Origin: JARFVT01 sp036677425
Lineage (GTDB): Bacteria > Pseudomonadota > Alphaproteobacteria > UBA8366 > Aestuariispiraceae
Length of the DNA stretch: 64,000 nucleotides
Reading direction: 5' to 3'
Assembly: GCA_036677425.1 (NCBI GenBank)
Contig: JARFVT010000011.1
Coordinates: forward strand, 62,001-126,000
The position numbers were made by a program, and so were the translations under genes. The notes below the pieces were generated by a model, which made no database searches, was not told the origin of the DNA, and saw only the letters and a program-made list of their open reading frames with translations. Shown one piece after another: positions 35,640 through 45,050 of the stretch. The number at the start of each line of letters is the position of its first letter. The first letter of the stretch is position 1.

Positions 35640-37256
35640 ATGAGCGCAAAAATTGATAATAGCCTTTTCCTTATGGGTAAAGATATGACTGTTTATCGTA
35701 AGTTAACCAGTGACTTTGTTACGATAAGTCAATTTGAAGGTGAAGAAATATTAAAAATTGATTCAAAAGCCATTAATTTACTGGCATGTGAAGCATTTTT
35801 TGATATTAACCATCTTTTGCGTTCAAGTCATTTAGCGCAATTACGTAAAATTATTGATGATGATACAGCAACAAATAATGATCGGTTTGTTGCGCTAGAT
35901 TTATTGAAAAATGCGAATATAGCGGCGGGTGGCGTTCTGCCTATGTGTCAAGATACGGGTACAGCGATAGTTACAGCTAAAAAAGGCCGTAGAATATGGA
36001 CTGATTGCGATGATGGTGCGGAATTATCTCAAGGGATAATGGATGCTTATAATAAAAATAACTTACGTTACAGTCAAGTTTCAGCCATATCAATGTTTGA
36101 AGAGGTCAATACAAATAATAATTTGCCAGCACAAATCGATATATATGCCGAAGGTGATAATGAATATAAATTTTTATTCATGGCAAAGGGCGGTGGTTCG
36201 GCTAATAAAACATTTTTATTCCAAGGCACACCATCATTATTAGAGCATGAACGCATGTTGGAATTTCTAAATGAGAAAATTAAAACCTTAGGCACCTCAG
36301 CATGCCCGCCATATCATTTAGCAATTGTTATTGGCGGCACAAGTGCGGAGCAAAATTTAAAGACAGTCAAGCTTGCCAGTGCCAGATATTATGACGGATT
36401 ACCGACAAGTGGTGGCAATAAAGGCCAAGCCTTCCGTGATTTGGAGATGGAAAAAACAATTCATAAAATGACCCAAAATATGGGTATAGGCGCACAATTT
36501 GGCGGTAAATATTTCTGCCATGATGTTCGCGTTATTCGATTGCCGCGTCATGGCGCATCATTGCCTATCGGGCTTGGTGTGTCTTGTTCTGCTGATCGAC
36601 AAGCATTGGGTAAAATAACCAAAGATGGCGTTTTCCTCGAACAATTAGAACGTAATCCAGCTAAATATTTACCAGAAATAACAGATGATAATTTGAATGA
36701 AGATGTGGTGGAAATTGATTTAGCAATGCCGATGAAAGATATTTTAACAAAGCTTAGCCAATATGATGTTAAAACAAGACTTAGTTTAAGCGGAATAATA
36801 ATTGTTGCCCGCGATAGCGCACACCGAAAATTACGGGATCGTTTGGACGCAGGTGAAGAATTACCACAATATTTTAAAGATCACCCCATATATTATGCAG
36901 GGCCAGCAAAAACCCCAAATGGCATGGCATCTGGATCTTTCGGACCAACAACAGCAGGGCGCATGGACAGCTTTGTCGACCAGTTTCAGGCGGCTGGTGG
37001 TTCGATGATTATGCTTGCCAAGGGTAATAGATCAAAAGCGGTTACTGATGCTTGCCATAAATATGGTGGCTTTTATTTAGGATCAATCGGCGGGCCTGCT
37101 GCTAGATTAGCCCAAGATTGTATTAAAAAAGTTGAATGTATTGAATATGCGGAGTTGGGAATGGAGGCAATTTGGAAAATCGAAGTTGAAAATTTCCCTG
37201 CATTTATTGTTGTTGATAATAAAGGGAATGATTTTTTTAAAGAATTTAATCTATAA
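35640..37256 (+). CDS. fumA: class I fumarate hydratase (iron-sulfur)
   Basis: A 538-residue single-chain class I fumarase that interconverts fumarate and malate with a [4Fe-4S] cluster. The N-terminal alpha-type part has GGVLPMCQDTGTAIVTAKKG; the middle shows ACPPYHLAIVIGGTSAEQNLKT; the C-terminal beta-type part has HPIYYAGPAKTPNGMASGSFGPTTAGRMDSFVDQFQAAGGSMIMLAKGN. Length fits E. coli FumA/FumB (548) and the archaeal-type split form is excluded. The cluster cysteines appear in the expected places (MCQDT, SACPP, SCSAD region). A GGTG ribosome site precedes ATG 35640. Symbol given as family name; FumB/FumD-type naming is not resolvable. Confidence 0.92.
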   Translation: MSAKIDNSLFLMGKDMTVYRKLTSDFVTISQFEGEEILKIDSKAINLLACEAFFDINHLLRSSHLAQLRKIIDDDTATNNDRFVALDLLKNANIAAGGVLPMCQDTGTAIVTAKKGRRIWTDCDDGAELSQGIMDAYNKNNLRYSQVSAISMFEEVNTNNNLPAQIDIYAEGDNEYKFLFMAKGGGSANKTFLFQGTPSLLEHERMLEFLNEKIKTLGTSACPPYHLAIVIGGTSAEQNLKTVKLASARYYDGLPTSGGNKGQAFRDLEMEKTIHKMTQNMGIGAQFGGKYFCHDVRVIRLPRHGASLPIGLGVSCSADRQALGKITKDGVFLEQLERNPAKYLPEITDDNLNEDVVEIDLAMPMKDILTKLSQYDVKTRLSLSGIIIVARDSAHRKLRDRLDAGEELPQYFKDHPIYYAGPAKTPNGMASGSFGPTTAGRMDSFVDQFQAAGGSMIMLAKGNRSKAVTDACHKYGGFYLGSIGGPAARLAQDCIKKVECIEYAELGMEAIWKIEVENFPAFIVVDNKGNDFFKEFNL

Positions 37257-37290
37257 AATATTTAAATTAAAATATAATATATGGGCAGTT

Positions 37291-37476
37291 TCATGCATGT
37301 CGATTGATAATCTGCCCGCGCCCTGAATAATTTAAATTTGGGGCTTCATCTATTAAATCTTGCAGCATATTGACCATCTGTTTCTCGGCTTTAACGCTTT
37401 GTTTGATCGCAAATAACGATGCATTATGATGACCATTGACAGCCAATGTAGAAATAGCAGTTGCAATATCAGACAT
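37291..37476 (-). CDS. small YjfB-like protein (putative motility protein family)
   Basis: A 61-residue protein. The helical first two thirds (IATAISTLAVNGHHNASLFAIKQSVKAEKQMVNMLQDLI) and the ending GRGQIINRHA resemble the short YjfB-like family, which usually ends in a Gly-x-x-(V/I)-(D/N)-x-x-A pattern. The family is labelled motility only through its genome context. No flagellar genes are near. The ribosome site is weak (GGGT). I rate the gene as likely real because of the family-like shape, but the match is by memory only. Confidence 0.5.
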   Translation of the reverse strand: MSDIATAISTLAVNGHHNASLFAIKQSVKAEKQMVNMLQDLIDEAPNLNYSGRGQIINRHA

Positions 37477-37733
37477 TTAATAACCCATCAAAAAAATATT
37501 ATTAAATTAATATGTATGTAAGTTGTGTAAGCATAACATATAGGCAATAAAAAACATAGTAAATTTATATGCCATAAATAATTAACATTGTAATTTTAAA
37601 ATAATGGTTGGCTGTATTTAATATAGATATGCATTTTTAATAAAATTTAATTTTATCTATATTGTTATATTCTATTATAATAATACCAAGGGATCATGGC
37701 CTAATATATTAAGGGGTATGATGTGATATATTG

Positions 37734-38284
37734 ATGATTAAGAAAAATATTAACGGTTATAAAATAACAGTTAATTGTGTATTGATAACTGTTAGTGTGG
37801 CTTAATATTAATAACTGTTATTATTATAGGTCTTACATCATATTTCTTTGCCAATCAGGCTTTGATAAATCATGCCCATAATATAATGAATAATATGACC
37901 GCATCAACGGTAATTCGTTCTGAGAATTATTTACTTCCTGCGTATAATATAGCCGATATTGCCCGGCGGTTGTTAAAAGATAATGTTCTTGATTATTCCA
38001 ATTTACTGGTATTTTTTTGCTGCGCCGATGGCAGCTTTTCCTATGTCAACCGTGATAATGTTAAGACTGTTGGTGGTTATAGGATTAAAAATATTAAATT
38101 TTATGAAACTGGCATGCGCCAAACAACCCTGAAATAGATAAAGTTTATAAAAATTAAAGATACGGGTATTAGTCTTACAATCGCACGCGCATTATCACAT
38201 TTATTAAATAGCGATATTAAAGTTAATAAAGATTAGCAAGATGGTGTTCAGATAGATTTTCATATAACATATGATGATAAATAA
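37734..38284 (+). pseudogene. remnant of a membrane-bound sensor kinase
   Basis: Three recognisable blocks remain. From ATG 37734 (AAGGGG upstream) a basic start MIKKNINGYKITVNCVLITVSVA ends in a stop. One frame over, from 37799, the frame reads LILITVIIIGLTSYFFANQAL, a membrane segment, followed by a periplasmic sensor part with ADGSFSYVNRD and GGYRIKNI to a stop at 38137; the middle of that sensor domain seems deleted. In the same frame after the stop, IKDTGISLTIARALSHLL (from 38153) looks like the G-box end of a histidine-kinase ATPase, then another stop at 38234 and an end at 38284. The His-box region is missing. Frameshift, deletion and two stops show decay. Confidence 0.5.
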
Positions 38285-38318
38285 ATTTATTATAGCTTAT
38301 TAAAATGCAACGGTTATT

Positions 38319-39203
38319 TTATAAATTAGATTTATTTTTTCCTATGAATAATGAGGCTATATTATATATAACAATACCGAATGTACAAAATCCTGCCGAG
38401 ACCCAAACCATATTAGAAATGACTTCATTCAAGAAGTAAATTGATAAAAATACTACTGAAACTGGAACTAATGCCATAATTGTTGCAGCACCAGTTGCAC
38501 CTAAATTATAAATAGAATAGCTCATAAAAAATAATGCAATGATATTAACAACAATACCTTGATAGCCTGCTTGTAAGATGATTTCATTTAATGGCGCATT
38601 AACTAGATTGCTTGGCGCGATAAGCCATATAGGTAAAAATACAATAAAATTTAATATGGGTACGGAAAACATTAATGTTTTGATGCTGATATTCCATTTC
38701 TTCATGGAAACAGAATAGAAAGATAAGAAAAAGGCCGATATAAAAAACCATATTATCGATGGGGATAATTCTGTTTTACTCATATCTATTAAAATTATCA
38801 GGCTTGATAAAAGAATAAACAATATGCCAAAATATTTACTAAAATGTATTTTATCTCCATTCCAAACAAATAAAATTATTGCCGATATAACAGGCATAGA
38901 GCCATTAATTAATATACCTACATTTGATGCTTGTGAAAATTCTAATCCTAAAAAGGTTGATATTAAATATAAATTTCCACAAGCAATAGAGCAAATAAAA
39001 ACTCTAAGGTTAAATAATTGTTTGATTACTTGCTTGTTGAATATTAGAAATGGCGTAACAATTATTGCCGCAGTTGTAAAACGAATGCCAGTTATATCCC
39101 AAGATGTTAATTGGTTCATTAATCCATATTTTGATATAATTATCCAGCCAGACCATATGAAAATAATAACAATTGCAGATAAAACACCAAGGGTTTTATT
39201 CAT
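38319..39203 (-). CDS. EamA/DMT-family transporter
   Basis: A 294-residue protein with ten hydrophobic segments arranged as two EamA repeats (first repeat starting FIWSGWIIISKYGL, second starting IIWFFISAFFLSFYSVSMKKW). Characteristic features are the ASNVGILINGSMPVISAIILF and GATGAATIMALVPVSVVFLSIYFLNEVIS blocks. The family moves metabolites such as amino acids or nucleotide-sugar-like compounds; nothing in the context fixes the substrate. It is AT-richer than neighbours and sits between the decayed sensor gene and hbd, so the area may be a site of gene turnover. Confidence 0.88.
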   Translation of the reverse strand: MNKTLGVLSAIVIIFIWSGWIIISKYGLMNQLTSWDITGIRFTTAAIIVTPFLIFNKQVIKQLFNLRVFICSIACGNLYLISTFLGLEFSQASNVGILINGSMPVISAIILFVWNGDKIHFSKYFGILFILLSSLIILIDMSKTELSPSIIWFFISAFFLSFYSVSMKKWNISIKTLMFSVPILNFIVFLPIWLIAPSNLVNAPLNEIILQAGYQGIVVNIIALFFMSYSIYNLGATGAATIMALVPVSVVFLSIYFLNEVISNMVWVSAGFCTFGIVIYNIASLFIGKNKSNL

Positions 39204-39229
39204 ATATTTTATCCATATAAGATTTATAT

Positions 39230-40105
39230 TTAACGTGTTGGGCGCGGTATATCAGTTGAATAATCATAAAACCCACGACCATTTTTAACCCCTAACCATC
39301 CTGCCTCGACATATTTTGCCAATAATGGGCATGGGCGATATTTTGGATCAGATAGATCGCTATATAAAACATTTAAAATTGCTAAACATGTATCAAGGCC
39401 GATATAATCGGCTAATTCTAAAGGGCCTAACGGGTGGTTAGCGCCAAGCTTCATCGCCCTATCAATGGCAACCACATTGCCAACCCCTTCATATAGGGTA
39501 TAGATGGCCTCATTGACCATTGGTAATAAAATTCGATTAACGATGAACCCAGGGAAATCTTCGGCAACGGCAACCGTTTTGCCTAATTGATTTTCGGCAA
39601 AATCTTTACATATTTTAAAGCTTTCTTCTGATGTTGCCAGACCACGAATTAATTCAACCAATTTCATTGAAGGCACAGGCTTCATAAAATGAATGCCGCA
39701 AAAACGGTCAGGACGATCAGTATTGGCGGCAAGCCTTGTTATAGAAATTGATGATGTGTTGGTGGCAATGATTGCTTTGTCATTTAAATATGGGGTTAGC
39801 TTTTTGAATATATCGCGTTTTATTTCTTCATTTTCTGATGCAGCTTCTATCACTAAATCGCACTCATTGAAAAATCCATAATCATCGCTATATTCAATTC
39901 GTGCCAATGCAGCTTGCATATCTTCTTGATTAATTTTTGATTTATCAATTTGCCGACGCAGGTTTTTTTCAATCAATATAACTGCGGCATTTAATTTTTT
40001 AGCATCAATATCCATTAATTTGACCGAGGCACCAGAAAGGGCGACAACATGCGCGATGCCAATACCCATTTGACCCGTACCGATAACCCCAATGCAATTT
40101 AACAT
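39230..40105 (-). CDS. hbd: 3-hydroxybutyryl-CoA dehydrogenase
   Basis: A 291-residue NAD(P)-dependent enzyme interconverting 3-hydroxybutyryl-CoA and acetoacetyl-CoA. The nucleotide site is GVIGTGQMGIGIAHVVALSG at 6-25; ATNTSSISITRLA and FCGIHFMKPVPSMKLVELIRG contain the catalytic region (Ser and His), and the C-terminal domain has NRILLPMVNEAIYTLYEGVG and HPLGPLELADYIGLDTCLAI. It follows etfA with a 47-base gap, the usual alphaproteobacterial etfB-etfA-hbd order. PHB or fatty-acid metabolism is the likely use. Confidence 0.94.
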   Translation of the reverse strand: MLNCIGVIGTGQMGIGIAHVVALSGASVKLMDIDAKKLNAAVILIEKNLRRQIDKSKINQEDMQAALARIEYSDDYGFFNECDLVIEAASENEEIKRDIFKKLTPYLNDKAIIATNTSSISITRLAANTDRPDRFCGIHFMKPVPSMKLVELIRGLATSEESFKICKDFAENQLGKTVAVAEDFPGFIVNRILLPMVNEAIYTLYEGVGNVVAIDRAMKLGANHPLGPLELADYIGLDTCLAILNVLYSDLSDPKYRPCPLLAKYVEAGWLGVKNGRGFYDYSTDIPRPTR

Positions 40106-40152
40106 GATATGTCCTTATATTTATAAATTAGATAGTTTCTAAATCAGATATT

Positions 40153-41091
40153 TCATAATTCATCTAGAGCCGCGTCAAATTCGGGAATTGCATCGAATAA
40201 ATCGGCAACAAGGCCATAATCGGCAATTTGAAAGATTGGTGCATCTTCATCTTTATTAATGGCAACAATAACCTTGCTATCTTTCATTCCAGCCAAATGT
40301 TGGATAGCACCAGAAATACCAACCGCCATATAAAGATCAGGGGCGACAACCTTGCCCGTTTGACCGACTTGATAATCATTGGGAACAAAGCCTGCATCAA
40401 CAGCGGCGCGTGATGCGCCAACGGCACCGCCTAATTTATCAGCAATTTTTTCAAGCATGGCAAAATTTTCACCTGATTGCATGCCGCGTCCACCCGATAT
40501 AACTACTTTTGCCGATGTTAATTCAGGCCGCTCACTGGATGATCCAGCGGCGTTGATAAAACTTGATATGCCCTTATCACCAAGACCGTCTAATTTTTCA
40601 ATTGTTGCAGAACCACCATCGGCGGAAGCGGCATCAAAGGCGGTAGTGCGAACGGTAATAACATTGGGCTTTTCGTTAGATTCAATCGTCGCAATGGCAT
40701 TGCCAGCATAGATTGGTCGCTCGAATTTATTTACCGCAAGAACCTTGGTTATTTCTGAAATTTGCTGCACATCAAGCAATGCGGCAACGCGTGGTAATAT
40801 ATTTTTACTCATGGTGGTAGCTGCACCCCAAATTGTTTGATAATCCACCGCCATTTTTACGATTAAAGGTGTGAAATTTTCTGCTAAACCATGGGCATAT
40901 TCAGGGCTATCGATGATAATAACCTTGTTAACGCCAGATATTTGTGCCGCCATTTTGCCCGCATCACCACAATCATTACCAATAACGGCGATGGTTATAT
41001 TGCCGCCTGCCGCATTGGCGGCATTAACCACATTTAAGGTTGCCGGTTTAATATTCTTGCCGTCATGTTCGGCGATAATTAAATTAGTCAT
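40153..41091 (-). CDS. etfA: electron transfer flavoprotein alpha subunit
   Basis: A 312-residue FAD-binding subunit of the ETF heterodimer. The C-terminal FAD domain shows the classical signature (VISGGRGMQSGENFAMLEKIADKLGGAVGASRAAVDAGFVPNDYQVGQTGKVVAPDLYMAVGISGAIQHLAGMKDSKVIVAINKDEDAPIFQIADYGLVADLF). ETF accepts electrons from acyl-CoA dehydrogenases, such as that encoded at 49.5-50.6 kb, and gives them to ETF-ubiquinone oxidoreductase. The etfB gene ends 12 bases upstream. Confidence 0.96.
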   Translation of the reverse strand: MTNLIIAEHDGKNIKPATLNVVNAANAAGGNITIAVIGNDCGDAGKMAAQISGVNKVIIIDSPEYAHGLAENFTPLIVKMAVDYQTIWGAATTMSKNILPRVAALLDVQQISEITKVLAVNKFERPIYAGNAIATIESNEKPNVITVRTTAFDAASADGGSATIEKLDGLGDKGISSFINAAGSSSERPELTSAKVVISGGRGMQSGENFAMLEKIADKLGGAVGASRAAVDAGFVPNDYQVGQTGKVVAPDLYMAVGISGAIQHLAGMKDSKVIVAINKDEDAPIFQIADYGLVADLFDAIPEFDAALDEL

Positions 41092-41103
41092 AATTAAACC
41101 TTT

Positions 41104-41853
41104 CTATATTACTTTGGCTTCGTTTTTAAGCTTGTCGATAAGTTCGGCAACAGATGCGACAATAACGCCGCCTTTTCTTGCCACTGGTTCACAAATATTT
41201 ACGGTTGTTAAGCGCGGTGTTACATCAATATTTAAATCATCGGGTGTCATAACATCTAATGGCTTGCGCTTTGCCTTCATAATATTTGGTAATGAGGCAT
41301 AACGTGGCTCGTTCAGTCGTAAATCAACTGAAACAACCGCTGGCATATTAACCTTAATGGTCTCTAACCCGCCGTCGACTTCTCTGGTTGCCTCTAATGA
41401 TCCATCACCTAATTCAAGTTTGGATACAAATGTTGCCTGTGGCCAACCCGCCAATGCAGCCAACATTTGCGCGGTTTGATTTGAATCATCATCAATGGAC
41501 TGCTTGCCAACTAAAATTAATTCTGGTTCTTCTTTATCGATGATTGCCTTTAATAATTTTGCTACGCCAAGCGGCTCTACGGCTATGTCTGTTTCAATTA
41601 ATATGCCGCGATCTGCGCCCATTGCCAAGGCGGTGCGGATGGTTTCTTGGCATTGTGAAACGCCAATTGAAACGGCAATAATTTCTGTGGCAATGCCTGC
41701 TTCTTTAAGCCTAATTGCCTGTTCAATTGAAATTTCATCAAATGGGTTCATTGACATTTTAACATTTGCTGTCTCGACACCGCTTTGATCTGCCTTGACC
41801 CTTATATTAACGTTATAATCAACCACACGTTTGACTGGTACAAGAATCTTCAT
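41104..41853 (-). CDS. etfB: electron transfer flavoprotein beta subunit
   Basis: A 249-residue AMP-binding partner of EtfA. It opens MKILVPVKRVVDYNVNIRVK, and has MSMNPFDEISIEQAIRLKEAG and the subunit signature VDGGLETIKVNMPAVVSVDLRLNEPRYASLPNIMKAKRK. The order etfB then etfA with 12 bases between is standard. Start ATG 41851-41853 with an AAGGATT ribosome site. Confidence 0.96.
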   Translation of the reverse strand: MKILVPVKRVVDYNVNIRVKADQSGVETANVKMSMNPFDEISIEQAIRLKEAGIATEIIAVSIGVSQCQETIRTALAMGADRGILIETDIAVEPLGVAKLLKAIIDKEEPELILVGKQSIDDDSNQTAQMLAALAGWPQATFVSKLELGDGSLEATREVDGGLETIKVNMPAVVSVDLRLNEPRYASLPNIMKAKRKPLDVMTPDDLNIDVTPRLTTVNICEPVARKGGVIVASVAELIDKLKNEAKVI

Positions 41854-41965
41854 GGATTCTAATCCTTATAAATAATAAATTAAATAATAGTTAATGCTTA
41901 AAATATTTCAATAGTAAATTTGTAAGGCCTTGCAACATTAGAAGTCAAGCATCTAATTGCTTGTT

Positions 41966-42787
41966 TTACGTGGTTTTTATATAGCTGTTATCCCCCAGCC
42001 AATATGCAACTATATTAACGCAGCAAAAACCTTTATCTATTTCCCCTATAGGTGCAATATCCCATCGCCATGTTTTTAATGGGGCCTGCATATCAAGATT
42101 ATATAGCGGGTCATATTGATCAATAACCTGATCATCGGAATTTATCTTTTGCCATTTAATATCGCAAATAACCGCAGTTGGGCAATTAAACCCTGATAGC
42201 CAATTAAAATGCGCCGCAATTATTTGTGTGAAGAAACCGTTAATATTCTTATCAGTATGTGAGGTGTTTTGATTATTCCGACGTAAATATTGTAATGGTA
42301 TAACGGGTAATTGGCTTGCCATATTAACCGATATGACAAAGTCTATATCGGGAAAATTATGATATAAATCTGGTGTCATTACCTTTGGCAATATATCTGG
42401 ATTATTGAATAAATTCTGCATATGGTTGGTTATATCCACCGATATATGGCGAATATTATTATATCCATATGGGTTTGATTTAAATGGGTTTTTAAATTCA
42501 AACGGATGAATTATATCCAATAATATCACCTGCTCAAAAATGCCTGCAAGCTCTTGTAATGGAATATCATTTATTGCCGCCGCACCGGTTATTAATATTG
42601 TCCGGTTCTGTTGGCGGGTTTTTACCGCATTTAAAATTGCTTCCTTGGTTTTTGTAATATGCACGTTCCAGCTATCACCGCAACGGGCTTTGCGGGCATT
42701 AATAGCGATTGCTTCATGTAAATAGCCCATGCGATGCACCCATTTTGGCGCGGGCGTTAATGAATATCGAATGGCTTCAATAATCAT
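41966..42787 (-). CDS. conserved hypothetical protein in the etf cluster
   Basis: A 273-residue soluble protein I cannot name. Two parts look like a Rossmann-type or SAM-methyltransferase fold: TILITGAAAINDIPLQELAGIFEQVILLDIIHP (strand, helix, strand with acidic end), then a block with DIDFVISVNMASQLPVIPLQYLRR. Conserved Trp residues end the chain (LKTWRWDIAPIG). No catalytic motif is seen. It lies between the two-helix membrane gene and etfB, on the same strand, in a region where the alphaproteobacterial order pduO - small membrane protein - etfB is usual, so this is an insert into that order or a lineage member of it. Confidence 0.6.
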   Translation of the reverse strand: MIIEAIRYSLTPAPKWVHRMGYLHEAIAINARKARCGDSWNVHITKTKEAILNAVKTRQQNRTILITGAAAINDIPLQELAGIFEQVILLDIIHPFEFKNPFKSNPYGYNNIRHISVDITNHMQNLFNNPDILPKVMTPDLYHNFPDIDFVISVNMASQLPVIPLQYLRRNNQNTSHTDKNINGFFTQIIAAHFNWLSGFNCPTAVICDIKWQKINSDDQVIDQYDPLYNLDMQAPLKTWRWDIAPIGEIDKGFCCVNIVAYWLGDNSYIKTT

Positions 42788-42799
42788 TTAGGCTTGCCC

Positions 42800-43069
42800 C
42801 TAACTATCAGTTGTTAGATATGCCAAAATAGCCGCAAGAATAACAACCATTACAGATATGATTTTCTGGGCATTAATAAATTTCATACCCTTTTCAGTAT
42901 AGGCCATTTGACGATTGCGGAATAATGAATCCTTATAAGCAAAATGCAGCCAGTTTTCATGTTTATGGCGCATGGCAAATATTTGACAAATCAGGGCGGC
43001 AAAGATTAATATTGCCATTAAACTAAATATGGCAAAAACCAATATATCAACGGATATGTTAAAATTCAT
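42800..43069 (-). CDS. small protein with two membrane helices (HIG1/twin-TM-like position)
   Basis: An 89-residue protein with hydrophobic segments at about 8-31 and 68-86 separated by a basic, aromatic loop (MRHKHENWLHFAYKDSLFRNRQMAYTEKGMKF). I start at the ATG at 43067-43069: it overlaps the pduO stop as ATGA and has GGGGGCG upstream. A further ATG seven codons before lies within pduO. In other alphaproteobacteria a twin-transmembrane HIG1-like small protein occupies this place between pduO and etfB; sequence similarity was not visible to me, so the match is by position and topology. Confidence 0.65.
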   Translation of the reverse strand: MNFNISVDILVFAIFSLMAILIFAALICQIFAMRHKHENWLHFAYKDSLFRNRQMAYTEKGMKFINAQKIISVMVVILAAILAYLTTDS

Positions 43070-43629
43070 CGGTTCGCCCCCGCAACCCATAATATATCAT
43101 TTTTACCATAATTATTGCAATGGCGCGACAAAACAAACATTAAATCTGATAGACGATTTAAATATTTAATCGCTGCGGGGTTAATTTTTTCTATTTCAGA
43201 CAAGCCAACGACTAATCGCTCCGCACGCCTAATAACGGTTCTTGCATGATGCATATTTGCTGATGCGGCATTGCCAGCTGGTAAAATAAATGATGTAAGC
43301 GGCGCAAGTTTATAATTATATTTATCGATTTCGCTTTCTAACATGATGACTTGATTATCATTAATACGTAACGCACAATCGCCCTTGCGACCATCTTCGG
43401 GGGTGCAAAGATCAGCACCCAAATCAAACATATCATTTTGAATATGGCTTAATAATTGATCTAATTCACCACCGATATGCAGACGAATGATGCCAATAAT
43501 GGCATTTGCTTCGTCAACAGTGCCAAAGGCATCGACCCGCAAAGAATTTTTTGAACATCTAACGCCATCGCCAAGCGAAGTTTGGCCTTTATCACCGCCT
43601 TTTGTATATATTTTATCTAATTTAACCAT
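43066..43629 (-). CDS. pduO: PduO-type cob(I)alamin adenosyltransferase
   Basis: A 187-residue enzyme that adds the adenosyl group of ATP to cob(I)alamin, giving coenzyme B12. The ATP-binding N-terminus reads IYTKGGDKGQTSLGDG, followed by the ADV/FGTVDEANAIIG, and FILPAGNAASANMHHARTVIRRAERLVVGL carries the conserved Arg and Asn. Final residues ALS..LNRLSDLMFVLSR complete the family. The stop overlaps the start of the next gene. The coenzyme would serve mutases such as methylmalonyl-CoA mutase, which the valine pathway could feed, but no mutase is in the window. Confidence 0.94.
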   Translation of the reverse strand: MVKLDKIYTKGGDKGQTSLGDGVRCSKNSLRVDAFGTVDEANAIIGIIRLHIGGELDQLLSHIQNDMFDLGADLCTPEDGRKGDCALRINDNQVIMLESEIDKYNYKLAPLTSFILPAGNAASANMHHARTVIRRAERLVVGLSEIEKINPAAIKYLNRLSDLMFVLSRHCNNYGKNDILWVAGANR

Positions 43630-43631
43630 AT

Positions 43632-43907
43632 TTAATCACGCCTGCCTAATTTTGTTGAACGTCTTTTGCGTGCGATGCTATTAGCATATTCAGCAAAATT
43701 CAAAATATTATTATCAGAACTAATTTTAACGGCAATATCAGATTTAAGATTTCTGGCTTTTATTATGGCCTGTTGGATAGCTGCTTGTTGGATAACAGTA
43801 TGATGGTTCATGGGAAATGTGGAATTAAAACCACCATGTTTTTGTCGAATATAACATGCGGGTTTGCGATTAAAAAATCTTATCAAAGGCATATGATATT
43901 TATTCAC
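43632..43907 (-). CDS. small hypothetical protein upstream of pduO
   Basis: A 91-residue basic protein with no family I recognise. It contains HHTVIQQAAIQQAIIKARNLKSDIAVKISS, a likely helix, and a strongly basic end (RKRRSTKLGRRD). The stop lies two bases before the pduO start, which supports a shared transcript; an internal ATG (43892) is a possible shorter start. No homology or motif is visible to give a role, and a non-coding explanation is possible because the region upstream is AT-rich. Confidence 0.4.
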   Translation of the reverse strand: MNKYHMPLIRFFNRKPACYIRQKHGGFNSTFPMNHHTVIQQAAIQQAIIKARNLKSDIAVKISSDNNILNFAEYANSIARKRRSTKLGRRD

Positions 43908-44096
43908 TTTTGTTAATGTCTCTTTTTAATTTATCTATTATGGTCAGTATAAATTAAACATTATATTTTGTCATTTTTATTACATCTTGTTAAGTCGATT
44001 TTGTCATAAGGCTTTTTCCTAATCAATGGCTTCTATTTGTTTATTCACTCTATATAATTGCATTTATTTACAAATGAACATAGAAAATATTTAATC

Positions 44097-45035
44097 ATGG
44101 AAATAGTCATTGATATCATAATGCCTGTATTTGGCGTGGTTATATTGGGATATTGCGCCACCAAAATTGGTTGGTTTGATGGTAAATCTGAACAAGGGCT
44201 ATCCAATTTTGTTTTTAATTTCGTCATACCGATAACGTTATTTAGGTCTCTGGCAAAGGCCGATTTACCAAATCAAATACCATGGGATTATTTTGCAACT
44301 TATTATTTTGCTGCAATAATTTGTTATATATCGGGAATGATTTTGTCGCGTGTTATCTTTAACCGAAATTTTGGGGGGCAGGTAATAACTGGTTTTGGTA
44401 ATGCATTTGGCAATACGGTTTTATTGGGTTTCCCGCTTGTTTTGGCAACATTTGGCGAAAAAGCCGCCTTTCCATTCTTTTTAATATTATCAATTCATGG
44501 GATGATATTCTTCACCATAACGACAATTTTATTGGAATATGATTTAAACCGCGACGAGGGGCTTAATAAACTACCGCGTAAAATTATGCTCTCTATAATA
44601 AAAAACCCGATATTAATGGCAATTTTCCTTGGGTTAGCATTGAATTTAGCTAATATTACAATTCCTGCGCCAATTGATTCTATTGCTGGCTTGATGCAGA
44701 AAGCCATTGCCCCTTGTGCGTTATTTGTATTGGGTGTCAGCATCACCAAATATGGCTTTGCGGGTCGATTATCGCAATCACTGGTGATGGTCATATTTAA
44801 GCTTGTCATCATGCCGTTGCTGGTATTTTATTTTGGTACACAGGTTTTTGATATTAAACCGTTATGGCTAATGGTGGCGGTACTTATGGCAGCACAGCCA
44901 TCGGGGGTGGTGATATATATGTTCGCTAGTCGCTATAAGGTTGGCGAGGCAATTGCCACAACATCGATTTTTATCTCGACTGGCCTATCATTATTTAGCC
45001 TATCAATAATATTATATTTATTTGATGTGAGATGA
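44097..45035 (+). CDS. AEC-family (auxin efflux carrier) transporter
   Basis: A 312-residue protein with ten hydrophobic segments, in the PIN/AEC family. Marks are the opening VIDIIMPVFGVVILGYCATKIGWFDGKSEQGLSNFVFNFVIPITLFRSLA, GFGNAFGNTVLLGFPLVLATFG in the middle and AQPSGVVIYMFASRYKVGEA near the end. In bacteria these carry malate, malonate or other small acids. ATG 44097 was chosen for the family start and because the 13 residues ahead look unrelated. It is convergent with gluQ after 15 bases. Confidence 0.88.
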   Translation: MEIVIDIIMPVFGVVILGYCATKIGWFDGKSEQGLSNFVFNFVIPITLFRSLAKADLPNQIPWDYFATYYFAAIICYISGMILSRVIFNRNFGGQVITGFGNAFGNTVLLGFPLVLATFGEKAAFPFFLILSIHGMIFFTITTILLEYDLNRDEGLNKLPRKIMLSIIKNPILMAIFLGLALNLANITIPAPIDSIAGLMQKAIAPCALFVLGVSITKYGFAGRLSQSLVMVIFKLVIMPLLVFYFGTQVFDIKPLWLMVAVLMAAQPSGVVIYMFASRYKVGEAIATTSIFISTGLSLFSLSIILYLFDVR

Positions 45036-45050
45036 CGATATTATATTCTT

